DNA of 64,000 nt from Cephalopachus bancanus (Eukaryota; Chordata; Mammalia; Primates; Tarsiidae): the NCBI GenBank assembly GCA_027257055.1, contig JAPVLO010000232.1:3100001-3164000 (forward strand), given 5' to 3'. The notes under the pieces are model-generated. The model was not told the origin of the DNA, did not search any database, and saw only the letters and a list, made by a program, of their open reading frames with translations. The translations under genes and the position numbers were made by a program. Within the stretch, counting starts at the first letter, position 1. Every line of letters begins with the position of its first letter. This document shows, in pieces, positions 50,316-60,994 of the stretch.

Positions 50316-51644
50316 CATCATGGCTGTGCATTTGCACGGGCTGATCCTCTGCAGAGCTTCTAAGAAGTAAGTCCTTTCCAGAGGCATTGACTAACTGAGC
50401 TGAGTACTGTAGAGTGGAAAGAGATATTACAGGACACACAGTAAAACAGTTGCATGAAAAAATATTCACTAAAAGTAACAGGCATATACGGTAAGCACGA
50501 ATAACCAGGGTACACCTCTCAATTGGTATGGCAAGAGGACTATTTCACTCAGTTCTGGTTTGATCCTTTAAGAATTTACAATGTATTATGCAAGAAGAGT
50601 GAATGTTAAGTGCTCTCATTACAAAAATAATAATTACGTGAAGTAATGCATTTGTAGGTTAGCTAGATTTAACCATTCCACAATGTATATATACTTCAAA
50701 ACATCATGATGTATACGATAAATGCATAATGTACTCTGTTCATCTAAACATTTTTAATTTTAAAAATTTACAGTATCAGCCAGCTATTCAATTTTTTAAA
50801 TGTCAAATGTTTTGTGATCTTTGCCATTTGTCACCTTTACAGATGACTCTAGGCTATAGTAAAGAATTAGTGCTTTCTCTAACTGAACTAAAAAGACAGC
50901 CTGTTTGCTTTGAAAAATGGCTACCACCTGCTATTAATCTGAAACCGAAAGCAAGCAGTGTAATGACATTTAGCAAGTTAACATCCCTCCACCATTTTCC
51001 TGAAAGACAAACCTAAGTGTCATTTTACAATTCTCGCAAAAATTTTTTTAAAAAGTTCTTAGAGATAGATTTCTATTACTAATAATAATGAATACGTGAT
51101 TACTAGAACCAGATGCAATGCTCCTGCAGTGTAGCAAGCCTGGCTGACGCGCTCAAGGAATTCCCCCCTGAGCCCCGTCCTCTCCCTTTTTTCTTTTTGT
51201 CTGGTGTCAGATGAATACAGCAGTAATGATGACACGACCTAGAAAGAGCTGGCGACCAGCTGGAATATTTGTAAAGAGATGGCCTGGCTGGTCTTTGCAA
51301 CAAGCTATCTTTTGTCCTCCTGGAGCTCACCTGAGGTAGCCTGCGTCCTCAAGAGATGAAATGCCACATAAGCCATTAGCTGATCTACTGTCCAGATAGT
51401 TCCTGCCGGGCTCTGAAGAACTTGTACAATTTGGCTGATAGAACAGCGAGGCCACCAAGCTCCTCAACTCGAAGCACAGAGCCTAACCTAGCAAACTACA
51501 CAATTCATGTTAGTTTGTGAAGGACTCCAGGTGTTCTGAATGTGTCTCTTCCTGCCAAAAGAGATAAACCATGCCCTAATACATGCTAACAAGTTAAGGG
51601 CTAAATAATTTACCCATCTGATGGACAAAACAAACTTACCATTT
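49441..51644. other. Intronic sequence with a CA microsatellite
   Basis: An uninterrupted (CA)n tract spans 50262-50313. Otherwise nothing is recognised. A plus-strand segment at 49480-49597 has splice-like edges but no supporting similarity (see rejected items). Confidence 0.55.
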
Positions 51645-52135
51645 CTATTCATTTCTCCAACAAGCACTCAATGAAAATCTATTTTGTGCACGACTCTCAG
51701 ACACAACCAGACAGGGTAGACTGCCATAAATAACCAGCCTGCTGTATCTCATTCAATGACCATAAACCACAATTCTAAAGCTTCCATTCACACGCAGAGC
51801 TATAAAAACGACTAAGAATCCATTACTGTCTACAAATGCTAAGTTCTACAGGAACTTGCAGTTGGGGTGGAGGACAGTTCGCAGGTTGTAAACACAAACT
51901 ACCACACTAAGAGATAATATACGACAAGGACAGTAAGTGCTGCCAGGAGAAGAGAGGATTTGGGCAGCAGGGCTGGACCCTGAGGGCTGAGGAGTAGGAT
52001 TTAGACAAACACAGAAGGAGTCGAAGGCCACAGCAAGAAAAGAACAGAACAAGGGGGCCAGAAAGTACGTGGGAACAGGTCTGCAGGAAGACTTAGTCAG
52101 CTGAGAGGCCTGGACTTCCTCCTGCAGATCATGAG
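51645..52135 (-). repeat. L2 LINE relic, reverse orientation
   Basis: Contains 'ctattttgtgcacgactctc' after 'caacaagcactcaatg', and later 'aaggacagtaagtgctgcca', both like reverse L2. Confidence 0.6.
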
Positions 52136-52198
52136 GAAGAAGGGCAGCATATGAGGAAGATTAATCTTGGTGTATAGACTGGATGAGAAGAACAAGGT

Positions 52199-52276
52199 GG
52201 GAGGATTGCTTGAGCTCAGAAATTAGAGACCAGTCTGGGCAAAATATCAAGACCCCAACTCTGAAGAAAAAAAAAG
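52199..52276 (+). mobile_element. Alu left-arm fragment
   Basis: 'gggaggattgcttgagctca' and 'gaccagtctgggcaa' with an A-rich end; partial FLAM-like copy. Confidence 0.7.
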
Positions 52277-52561
52277 CAAAAAGTTAAATTTGCACAGTCT
52301 AACACCAAGTTTTAAGTCCTTTATCCTAAATAAAAGGTTACACATAAAATCTCCAACCTTAGAAAAAGCATGGTAGCTCTAAATTTAAAAATATTTCAAT
52401 TTTAATATTTGTTCAGATATTTCACTGAGCTATTGTTTAGTATGTCATCTGTTGAAGATGAGTCAAAGTATACTTGTGTGCTATTCTTAACTAGATTTCA
52501 GATCTTAAAAGCATTCTTTCCCATCTGTGGTCCTTGGTTTTTAAGGTATGGTCTAAAGGTT

Positions 52562-52876
52562 AAAAATCTGTACTCCCAGCCGGGCTCGGTGGCTCAGTCT
52601 GTAATCCCGCGCCTTTGGGAGGCTGAGGTGAGTAGATTGCCTGAGCCCGCGGGTTCGAGACCCGCCTGGGCAGCGAGACCTCATCTCTACAATAAATCAG
52701 AAAATCAGCTGGGCATGGTAGCGCATGCCTGTAATTCCGGCTACTCGGAAGGCTGAGGCGGAAGGATCACCAGAGCCCAGCAGGCGAGGCTGCGGTGGCC
52801 GGAGCAGCCACTGCACTCCAGTCTGGGTGACCGAATGAGACTCCAACTCAAAAAAAAAAAAAAAATCTGTACTCCC
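52562..52876 (+). mobile_element. Full-length young Alu, best subfamily example
   Basis: Perfect 16-bp duplications aaaaatctgtactccc at 52562-52577 and 52861-52876. The left arm reads agccgggctcggtggctcag, the linker ctacaataaatcag. The box B region at 52649-52665 (gcgggttcgagacccgc) forms a perfect 5-bp stem with a 7-nt loop. The least diverged Alu in the window. Confidence 0.96.
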
Positions 52877-53089
52877 CTCTAATGAAGAGATCAACCTTTT
52901 CAATAAGTGGCTAAGATGACCCAAGAAGTGGGTGAGAAGTATAAGCCCTTGTCCAAAGTACAGGGTCCAGCTAGGCAGGCTCCTTTAGATTTCTGTGGAC
53001 ACTTCAACAAAGCCAAAGATAAACCCACAGGGACAGATTCCTGAACTCGGGAGACTGGGGAAAGTCACTTTTAAAAACAAAGATTAATA

Positions 53090-53380
53090 AAAAGTAACAG
53101 TTGCATAGTACTTTAGAATTTATAAAGATCTTTCATATTCATTATATCATTTAACTTAATTCTCAAAACAAAGCTCAGACTTTTAAATTCTCAAAGCTAT
53201 GCCCAGAAGACTGCATAGCAGATGAATAGTAAAATAAACCCTGCCAAAATTCCATCCCAATTGCACAGTAGAGAATACTGAGGTCACAGAAGTAAAAGGC
53301 ACTGGCCAAGTTATACAACTGGCCAAGTTACACAGCCCATAAATGGTCAAGATGTCAGTTTGTTTCACATCAACCACTCT
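53090..53380 (-). repeat. MIR-type SINE relic, reverse orientation
   Basis: Contains 'tatatcatttaacttaattc', 'actggccaagttacacagcc' and 'agtactttagaatttataaa'. Diverged, with an internal repeated 'actggccaagtta'. Confidence 0.65.
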
Positions 53381-53618
53381 TTCATCATTAACAAAACTGT
53401 CTTCATCACCCAGACAAAGGCTCCACTGACCATTCACTTTTATAAGCTTCACAGCACTTGCAACCCACAGCTCACAGTTCACTCAACAATGGTTCAGAGA
53501 AACTCCTATCGCAAGATGCTGCTTGGATATCCTATTGCTCAGAGGTAGCAATGAGAAAACAGTCAGACACAGGTTTTCCTATTAAAAAGTTACATCAAGA
53601 AATAACACAAGCACATAT

Positions 53619-54135
53619 GGTTGACCCTTGGACAACATGGGTTTGAATTGTGCAAGTCCACTTTTGTGTGAATTTTTTCAACCAAAAGCGCATTGAAATA
53701 CAGTACTCAGATCAGGTGCGGTGGATTCTGCCTGTAATCTCAGCACTTTGGGAGGCCAAGGTAAAAGGATGGCTTGAAGCCAGGAATTGAAGACCAGTAG
53801 GGGTAACAAAGCAAGACCTTATCTCTACAAAAAAACAGAAAAGTAGCTGGGTATCGTGGCACACATCTGTAGTCCCAGCCCCTTGAGAGGATGAGTCAGG
53901 GAAGGATCGCTTGAGACCAGAAGGTCAAAACTGCAATGACTATGACTATGTCACTGCACTTCAGCCAGAGCAAGAGTAAGACCCTGTTCTCTAAAACTAA
54001 AACTAAAAATAAATTAAAAAGAAAATACAGTTCTCCAAAAATCTGTACCTATGGAGGACTGACTTTCTATCCATGGGTTAGGGCAGAGTGTGAGACTTGA
54101 GTGTTGCACAGATTTGGGTATGTGAGGGCGGTCCT
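53619..54135 (+). mobile_element. MER8 (Tigger-type) element split by an Alu
   Basis: Starts ggttgacccttggacaacat and 'gggtttgaattgtgcaagtc', the MER8 end. After the Alu it continues 'ctatggaggactgactttct' and 'gggcggtcctggaccc'. The Alu interrupts at about 53709. Confidence 0.82.
53695..54035 (+). mobile_element. Old full-length Alu inside MER8
   Basis: Duplications aaatacagtactc (53696-53708) and aaatacagttctc (54023-54035), one mismatch. The body has AluJ-like divergence and ends in an (AACTAAA)n-type tail. Confidence 0.88.
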
Positions 54136-54164
54136 GGACCCACTCCTCTCATTTACTAGGAGAG

Positions 54165-54290
54165 CTTTGTTTATAAAATTTTGATGAAGGTAAGATCCCC
54201 CAGGGACAGGAAATGTGTCTTTTTATCAGCATCTGGCCAGAGCCCAGCACAGCGCCTGCAAGTATAAACAGTGCTCCCCAAATGCTTGGT
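54165..54290 (+). repeat. L2 LINE 3' end
   Basis: 'cccagggacaggaaatgtgt' and 'agcccagcacagcgcctgca' match the L2 terminal region. Confidence 0.65.
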
Positions 54291-55500
54291 GCCAGGCTAG
54301 CAGAGCAGGAGCAGTTGCCCTGGCTCCCACCCTTGCTCAGGCTCCTGAAAGACACAGGGAGGGTTAACTGAATCACACTCTTTATTCCGCAACTTTCTTA
54401 CATGCATGAGTTCTGGGGTCTTTCAGGGTTGGCTTCTTGGCAGAAAAAAGTGAGCAGGGAAGTCGACTCTTACAGTCCCCCTTTCAATTGCTATCTCTCC
54501 ATTTAATAGCGTGCATGTCTGTGTGTCCTTTCCTCACCTCCTGTGCCAAAAGATAGCTATAAGCAGGCAGCTTACTATTTCCATTTCTCCTGATCTGACC
54601 TGACCCCTCTAACTTCATCAGACTGAGCACAGCAGGGCACTACAGATCAGCGAAGGGCCGGCCATGATACATTTCAGAGATAGGGCAGACAGGCAAGTGT
54701 GCCATGGCCCCTGACTCCCATGCGCCAGGCAGGTATCGCTTAGCCAGCACGGCCCTTCTGCCCTCAAGTCGGAGGGGGGCCACACAAGCCCCCCCAACAC
54801 CCTAGGCCAGCATGACTAATCAACAGAGGCTGGCTGGCAATTAGCCAGCATGCTATCCTGGCTGTCAGACATGCTATGGGTGAAGGGAGGGTAGTGCCAG
54901 GGAAAGAAACAGTAACAGACACCAAGAGGGGCAGAGGAGAGTGACCAGGGGCAGCAGACGAACCATAGAGGATTATGGCCCATTCTCAGCCATAAGGGAT
55001 CAGGGTCGAAGGGAAGAGAAATAGATAGGAAAGGTGGATGGGGTGGGGCCCCCAACACAGAGCAGGGACTCGGCCATCTGGGAGGCATGCCTGGACCTAA
55101 CACATCAGCCCTGAGGCAGAGAGAGACAGCAGCCCACCCATGGAATGATATGGGAAGGGGTCCCACCCAGGAAGTGGCCATTCTCATCCAGACAGGGTCG
55201 AGGGCCACCCAGAACATCACTCAAGTATATGTCAGTGTCACCTTCAGGCACAAAGCAGCAAAGACGCTCCAGATCACATGGGAAGAAGGGCAAGGACTAC
55301 TTAAATGACATTGTACTATGTCTGGCACCATCAGAAGGCAAATGGGCTGCAGCAGACACTGACAATGGACCCATAAACAGGTCTAAGGAATCCAAAGTTG
55401 TGAGTAGCTCAAATTGTTTTCATTTTCCTTTTTCCCATAAAAGTCCTGTAAGAAACCAAGAGATTGTTGCAGAAGTGAATAAACAGTGATTTGGAAAAAT
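54291..55500. other. Unclassified, locally G/C-richer intronic block
   Basis: No repeat family recognised. A minus-strand AATAAA lies at 54381-54386. Overlapping frames of up to 134 codons on both strands at 54816-55489 carry no known domain. A worn LTR or other old element is possible. Confidence 0.4.
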
Positions 55501-55929
55501 GCAGGTGGCATGCACTACTGTATAGGAAACTCACCTTAGGTCAGTCTAGCTTACGGGTGTGGGAGAGACAAACTCATGCTTTCCCTTCCATGGGCCCAGT
55601 GCCTTGGGGGTCAACTTCACAGCAATGGACTTGGCTCTCCATGACGCTTCTTCTCTAAGCTGTCCTCATCTTTATCACCAGAAGCAGGTCAAATATTGAA
55701 AATTTCATCAGCCACCCAATAGAACACCTGTGTATGCATGAGTTTATGGACTATAGGCCAAGTCTAGCCTAAATAACTGAATACACATGCAATGGAAATC
55801 AATGGCTAAACATTAACGTGTCCTCCCAGACCCTTTTCATTTTGTCTTCTCCCCTCGATATCTACTAAGCTTTCCATCCTTAGGTTCCTTTATCTTTGTT
55901 TACAGAATAAATGTCAATTACCTCAGCCA

Positions 55930-56070
55930 AACCAGAAACCTGAGATTCCCATAATTCTTCTTCACCCTCTAAAATCAACTCATCACAATATCCTATCAGT
56001 TCATATTTAATTTATCACCTTAAGGACTTTGTTACATTGGCCACCATTTAAGACCTACTGCTATTTACTT
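55930..56070 (+). repeat. L2 LINE internal relic
   Basis: 'ctgagattcccataattctt' with following C/T-rich and 'aatatcctatcag' sequence resembles L2; tentative. Confidence 0.5.
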
Positions 56071-56138
56071 GATATTTTTATGTAAATTAGCTCAATTAAA
56101 AAATGTATAGTTTATTTGAAAGTAAATTAGAGAGAGAT

Positions 56139-56139
<1 letters not shown>

Positions 56140-56174
<35 letters not shown>
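56140..56174. repeat. GA microsatellite
   Basis: (GA)n run of about 35 nt, ending gagaggggag. Confidence 0.93.
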
Positions 56175-56177
<3 letters not shown>

Positions 56178-56549
56178 AGATTCACATCCCCAAGGTAGGG
56201 GAGGGGGCCAAAGCTAGCAAACATAGTGACCATTGCTCAAGGAGCTATGTCGCCAGACCATAGCTTAGCAAATCAGTGGCCAAATCAGCTCAATTTTAAA
56301 AATTGGATAATTGTGAGAGATGTCTTCCTATAACCACCATAATCAGAAAACCAGAATCAAGTGCCATAAATGAAAGATAACAGGGAAACTATAATGAAAA
56401 CAATTTGTGGTTAGAAACTGTTGACTGGACTGAGGTGCTGAGCTAAGACATGCCCTCTTCTCTCAGATAAAAAGGTACGCAGCTGCCAGTGGTTAAAGGC
56501 AAGCATCACTGGTGACACAGGCAGTGAGTATGCGGTTACCCGACATGCC

Positions 56550-56745
56550 ATCCCAGTCTGAACTCCCAGCTGAAGCTTTAGCGCCTTACCTGTGAGTTAT
56601 GTGGAATTGGGTAAGTTGCTTCGTGAAACCTCCCTAGGCTTGCATTTCCTCATCTGTAAATCGGGGTTGGGGTTGTTAACCATACTTCCCTCATATGGCT
56701 GTTATGAAGCCCAGTGAGTTAATAGGTGAAGTGCTTAGATCTTCG
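56550..56745 (+). repeat. MIR SINE relic
   Basis: 'gcatttcctcatctgtaaat', 'catatggctgttatgaagcc' and 'ataggtgaagtgcttagatc' in plus order. Confidence 0.9.
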
Positions 56746-59496
56746 ATAGGTTTGTTACATAAAAGTGTCACCACCTCGATGGCAGCATTGGGTTCTGCTC
56801 AAGAGTCCACATGCACTGTCACAAGGAAAGCGTCACAACAAACAGCACTATCTGCTGTGTGATGCAAACCTGTGAACACTGATACTCAAAACCCCAGCTA
56901 TGCCAAGGACACATGCTAAAGGAGGCCTGAGAATGTGAAGTCTCCAGCCAAAGTGAAGGGAGAACACCCTGCATTCCCTCTACTTCAACCAAGCCAGAGA
57001 TATCTGGCTTCCCCTGGAGTTCAACAGACTTTGGAAACTGTACTAGATATTATCCATGATGAACCAAACCTGATTCCAGGATCTAAAAGTCTAAGGGGAA
57101 GAACAGATTTTAGAAATCACAATACAACACAACGATAAAGGAGCCCTAGAACGTCAGAGAAGGGGGAAATTATACATATAAAGTCAGGAAAAGAGTCGCC
57201 AAGGGAGGTAAACTCAGGATGGATCCAGGAGCCTGAGGAGGAATTCATCCATGAAGCAGGGGAACGGGCACTTCGGCACAGGGAACAGGACACATGGACC
57301 CCAATGGGGAAGAGTAGGCAGCATTCAGGCTCTGGCAACATGTGAGAATCTCAACAGTGCCTTTCACATGGATTGTGCCAAGAAAAACCTCCCAGATACA
57401 CAAGTCCCTCAACAGGGAGGTCTGCTGATATTGACGCAATGATGTCCACCACAGCAAATGAACACGGCAGAATCTTCAGAGAGGCACCCAGTGGGCACTG
57501 CAGGCTTTCAAGAGAGACTCAAGAGAACTAAAAAATTGTGACACTGGCGTGGCCTGCTAGAAAACAACCACAAAGGAGAGTGCACTGGTGAGCAGCAAAC
57601 CAAGCCAGTGGGTGTCCCTGACCATGTATTCCAGGAGCCATTAGGATGAAAACCAAGACTGTCAACAGAAAAATGCTCTGGGACTTCTGATTAGTTGAGG
57701 ATTCAACATCCAACCCAAGAAAGGGGTTCTGCAAGCCAGTGTATATAATTAGTGATCTCTGCCAAATCTCTAGAAATGACATTATAGCCTCAGTCATCTA
57801 GGTCTGAACATGTGTTCCTCCGAGGTGTCCTGAAATTAGTACAATTAAGTGCATCATCAATAGGAAGTATCCTTTCCCACAGAATAAGGAAAAGAATTAT
57901 TAAACTTAAAAAATATAATCTAGTTTATTTGTTTGTTATACAAATATTTCCCTAATTCAGGGAAATACAAAAACAAACACTTCCCTTTTCCAGATAACAG
58001 CCTGTAAATGTTTTCAAGCATTAAACCTGAATGTTAGCCCAAGGATACAGCTCTGGCTGACCCAGAGCATCTCACGTGGCGGGAGCAGCAAGGGGATATG
58101 TGGCAGGGATGTGTGCATGTGTGTGCACACACAGTGTGGTGGGAAAACAGGGCCACTAAAGTGATGCCCAATCAGATTCCGGAAATAAATCATTCGAGAA
58201 ACAGCAAGGAAGAAGACTTCATCGGCAAAGCTCCGATAGGGAAGGCAAAGAGACGCTCAAGAGAAATTTTGAAGTCCTGCATACCTCCACAAGTTCTTGG
58301 GAGCAACTGCTGGAAGATGGCAGCCAGGATCCAGAACTGGGGGCAGGAGTGGATTTCAGGGAAGTGTGGAGACAGACCACCCCAGCAGGAGGGCAAAGGC
58401 ACAGCCAGGAGCTGGAGGAATGTTCTGGAAGGGTGAGCAGTGGATGGGCGAGGATGACTTACATTGCTCCCTCATTGGGTTTCCTCCTGGACTCTTCAGC
58501 TTAAGTTCATAGCGTTTGTTTCTGATTTTGCAACGCTACGGTGTTGAGAGTTGGTTTATCGTTTGTCCTTTGTCATTTGGAGTGACAATGATCCTCCCTT
58601 ATATATTCTTCCACCTAAGGCTTTCTTTCCTCTCTTGTTTCCCTTTTTCTCTTTGCTCATTCTTCTTGCACAGTTTTATTCCCTCGCTCTATTCTCACCT
58701 TTAGTGAGCTAAATGTATGTGATGCATTAAGCTGTTTTGTTTTGACATTCAACAGAGGTCGACTGAGCATTTCATATGTCTGACCCTAAAAATCCCTACG
58801 CTTTAATCCCACCCCACCATTTTACTTGTGCTCTGATTTCTTTTTTCTCAAGATAATCAGTAGCACTTTAGAGAAAAGATCTCCCATCCCTGATTTAGCA
58901 AATACATTCTTGGTTCTTTTCATCTTTGTTCATACTGCTGCCTTGCCAATCTTTGACTACTTTGCTAATTTTTTGAGCACAGGAAACAATGGTTACTGAG
59001 GACATAATAGAGTTGGTGCATGGGACGTTGTGCTTAGTGGTAAAATGAAAAACCTAATTTTTTTTCCAGAAAGTAAAACATTTTTCTTTGGTAAAGCAAA
59101 ATTAGCATCATTGTTCTGATCACACCGCAGAATCAACAAAGAATTGACAGTCCAGTGAATTCCTCTGCCTCCCCACTAAAGGTAGACTTCCAAGTATCTC
59201 TGTCCCAATGACCTACAGTTAACAACACTTCTCTCAGAATTTCATTTTGGTTTTCAAAATCCACACTTCTAAATCCATTATCTTTTGTTCTATCCTTCAC
59301 CCTAACTGGTTTACTGCTCTCTAGGTCTACCATTAAATGTGTTCTTTCAGAGAACTAGAACAACTAAATCACTCGGTAGGAAAAGCATCAACTGATAGTG
59401 AAAATTTTACTGAGCAGCCTTTTTTCCCTCAATATGTTATTTCATATCACCATCCTTTACTTTTTCTAGAATGAAAACAACACAGGAGAAAATCAC
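56746..59496. other. Intronic sequence, mostly unclassified
   Basis: About 2.75 kb. A 60-bp segment at 58527-58595 recurs at 59573-59628. The 112-codon plus frame at 58098-58436 has no recognisable domain. Nothing else is supported. Confidence 0.5.
58527..58595 (+). repeat. Copy 1 of a dispersed 60-bp repeat
   Basis: 'ttgcaacgctacggtgttga' to 'tttggagtgacaat' recurs about 1 kb downstream with a 7-nt deletion and about two substitutions. Confidence 0.9.
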
Positions 59497-59572
59497 CATA
59501 GTCCTCCTTTATCTGAGAGTCAACTGTGGTCCAAAAATAGGTGAGTAGAGCAAAAGTAGGTATATGGTTGGC

Positions 59573-59628
59573 TTTGCAACGCTATGGTGTTGGGAGTTGG
59601 TTTATCGTTTGTCATTTGGAGTGACAAT
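59573..59628 (+). repeat. Copy 2 of a dispersed 60-bp repeat
   Basis: 'ttgcaacgctatggtgttgg' to 'tttggagtgacaat', direct orientation relative to copy 1. It sits just upstream of the mariner remnant. Confidence 0.9.
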
Positions 59629-59649
59629 ATCATGCTTGTGAATACGCCT

Positions 59650-60075
59650 TGCATTTTGCAGATTTGAAGGGAGTTAGTGCTATTTTGGGGCTAAAGAAGA
59701 TGGAATATCAAGCGGGAAAAAAACCAAGCACTTCTGCCCTATTATTCTGTGTGAGTTTAACACAAGAGTGAAGGCAGCAGAGGTGGCTTGTAACATTTGA
59801 GCCATGTGTGGGGAGAATGCCATCCAGAAAGTATGGTAAGAAGATGGTGCTGTCATTTCAAAGAGGCCACTTTGACCTGAGGGATTCTCCACATTCTGGA
59901 AGACCACTGGGCTCTGATGAAGACCATTTAAATACTTTAATCCATAATGACCCATGTCAGTCAGCCTGAGAACTGGCAAACGTGATGAACTGTGACCGGT
60001 CAACCATCATGTGACATTTACAGTCCATGGGCAAGTGAAAACGCTATGAACTTATGCATCAACCCACTACTTTCA
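59650..60075 (+). pseudogene. Mariner transposase N-terminal remnant
   Basis: Plus-strand pieces in several frames match the mariner DNA-binding part: GHFDLRDSPHSGRPLGSDED near 59868-59927, then DPCQSARELANVMNCDR up to about 60000, and a short LQSMGK piece after it. Stops and frame changes prevent expression. The minus-strand frame at 59680-60003 is its shadow. Confidence 0.82.
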
Positions 60076-60219
60076 GATAGAGAAGGCCACGTTGACATAA
60101 CTTTTATTTCAGTGCATTGTTATAATTCTTTTGCTTTATTATTATTGTTATTACTCTCTTATTGTGCCTTATCACAGACCTGTATGTATAGCGGGGAAAA
60201 AAACAGTATACAGAGAGTA

Positions 60220-60448
60220 CCCCCAAAAAAGTATACACATTTTAGGGAAAAAAAAACTATTAAAACCCATAATACTCAATATATACCAATAACAAAAGAT
60301 GAATGCAAGTGAGATTTGACTTCTGAAATTACAAGAGGTGCTCAAAGTAGTTCCCATCAGCATCTAGACATTTCTGATTACAACAAACTAAAAGTAATAC
60401 ATAGACAACATCTCTTAAAATGTGTGTACATCTTTTTGGCACCCCCAG
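60220..60448 (-). mobile_element. Mariner-derived MITE with inverted ends
   Basis: Left end cccccaaaaaagtatacaca and right end (read on the minus strand) ggggg...aaaaagatgtacacacat are imperfect inverted repeats of about 25 nt, next to TA at both sides (60218 and 60449). On the minus strand it keeps the mariner C-terminal words LDADGNYFEHLL near 60350. It sits inside the Tigger2 right end. Confidence 0.78.
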
Positions 60449-60465
60449 TATATAGGAGTCGGTAC

Positions 60466-60581
60466 TTTTTTTTTATTTTTTATTTTTTTTTTGAGTTGGA
60501 GTCTCACTTGGTCGCCCAGACTGGAGTGCTGTGGCTACTCCCGGCCACCGCAGCCTCGTCTGCTGGGCTCCGGTGATCCTT
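60466..60581 (-). mobile_element. 5'-truncated Alu in the Tigger2 right end
   Basis: T-rich tail, then right-arm sequence in reverse ('gagttggagtctcacttggt' to 'ctgggctccggtgatcc'). Tigger2 sequence resumes at about 60583. No clear duplication found. Confidence 0.88.
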
Positions 60582-60698
60582 TTCACAGTTTCAGGCATCC
60601 ACTGGGGTCTTGGAAAGTATCCACAGCAGATAAGGAGAGACAACTGTGTTTACAATAAAAGTATACAGTTATTCTGAGAGCATTCAAATGTTACAGGC

Positions 60699-60994
60699 TG
60701 ATGGTTGAGTGCAGTGGCTCACGCCTGTAATCCCAGCAACTTGGGAGGCCAAGGCAGGAGGATCACTGAAGACCAGGAATTCAAGACCAGCCTGGGCCAC
60801 TTAGTGAGATACTATCTCTCCAAAAAATAATCAAAAAAATTAGCTAGGCATGGCGGTGCCCACCTACAGTTCCAGCTACTCAGGGGTGGGAGGATCACTT
60901 GAGCCCAGGAGTTCAAGGCTGCAGTGAACTGTGATCATGCCACTGCACTGCAGCCTGGGCAACACAGTGAGACCCCCCAATACAGAAAAAAAAA
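60699..60994 (+). mobile_element. Old full-length Alu (AluJ-like)
   Basis: 'ggttgagtgcagtggctcac', 'ttcaagaccagcctgggcca' and 'cactgcactgcagcctgggc' with an A-rich end. It lacks the young subfamily marks. Confidence 0.92.

Larger units (their letters stand above)
59497..60652 (+). mobile_element. Tigger2-type element carrying nested insertions
   Basis: Left end 'atagtcctcctttatctgag' at 59498. The right part covers 60085-60219 ('tattgtgccttatcacagac', 'tgtatgtatagcggg') and 60583-60652 ('gtttcaggcatccactgggg', 'cagataaggagagacaactg'). Between these lie a mariner fragment, a mariner-derived MITE and an Alu fragment. Confidence 0.8.

Noticed and set aside
54360..54480. Minus-strand LTR end suggested by AATAAA and a following CA-rich stretch
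   Set aside because: No matching second LTR, no primer-binding site and no retroviral coding sequence seen, so it is not called as an endogenous retrovirus.
59680..60003. 107-codon minus-strand frame
   Set aside because: Shadow of the mariner transposase remnant, which reads on the plus strand.
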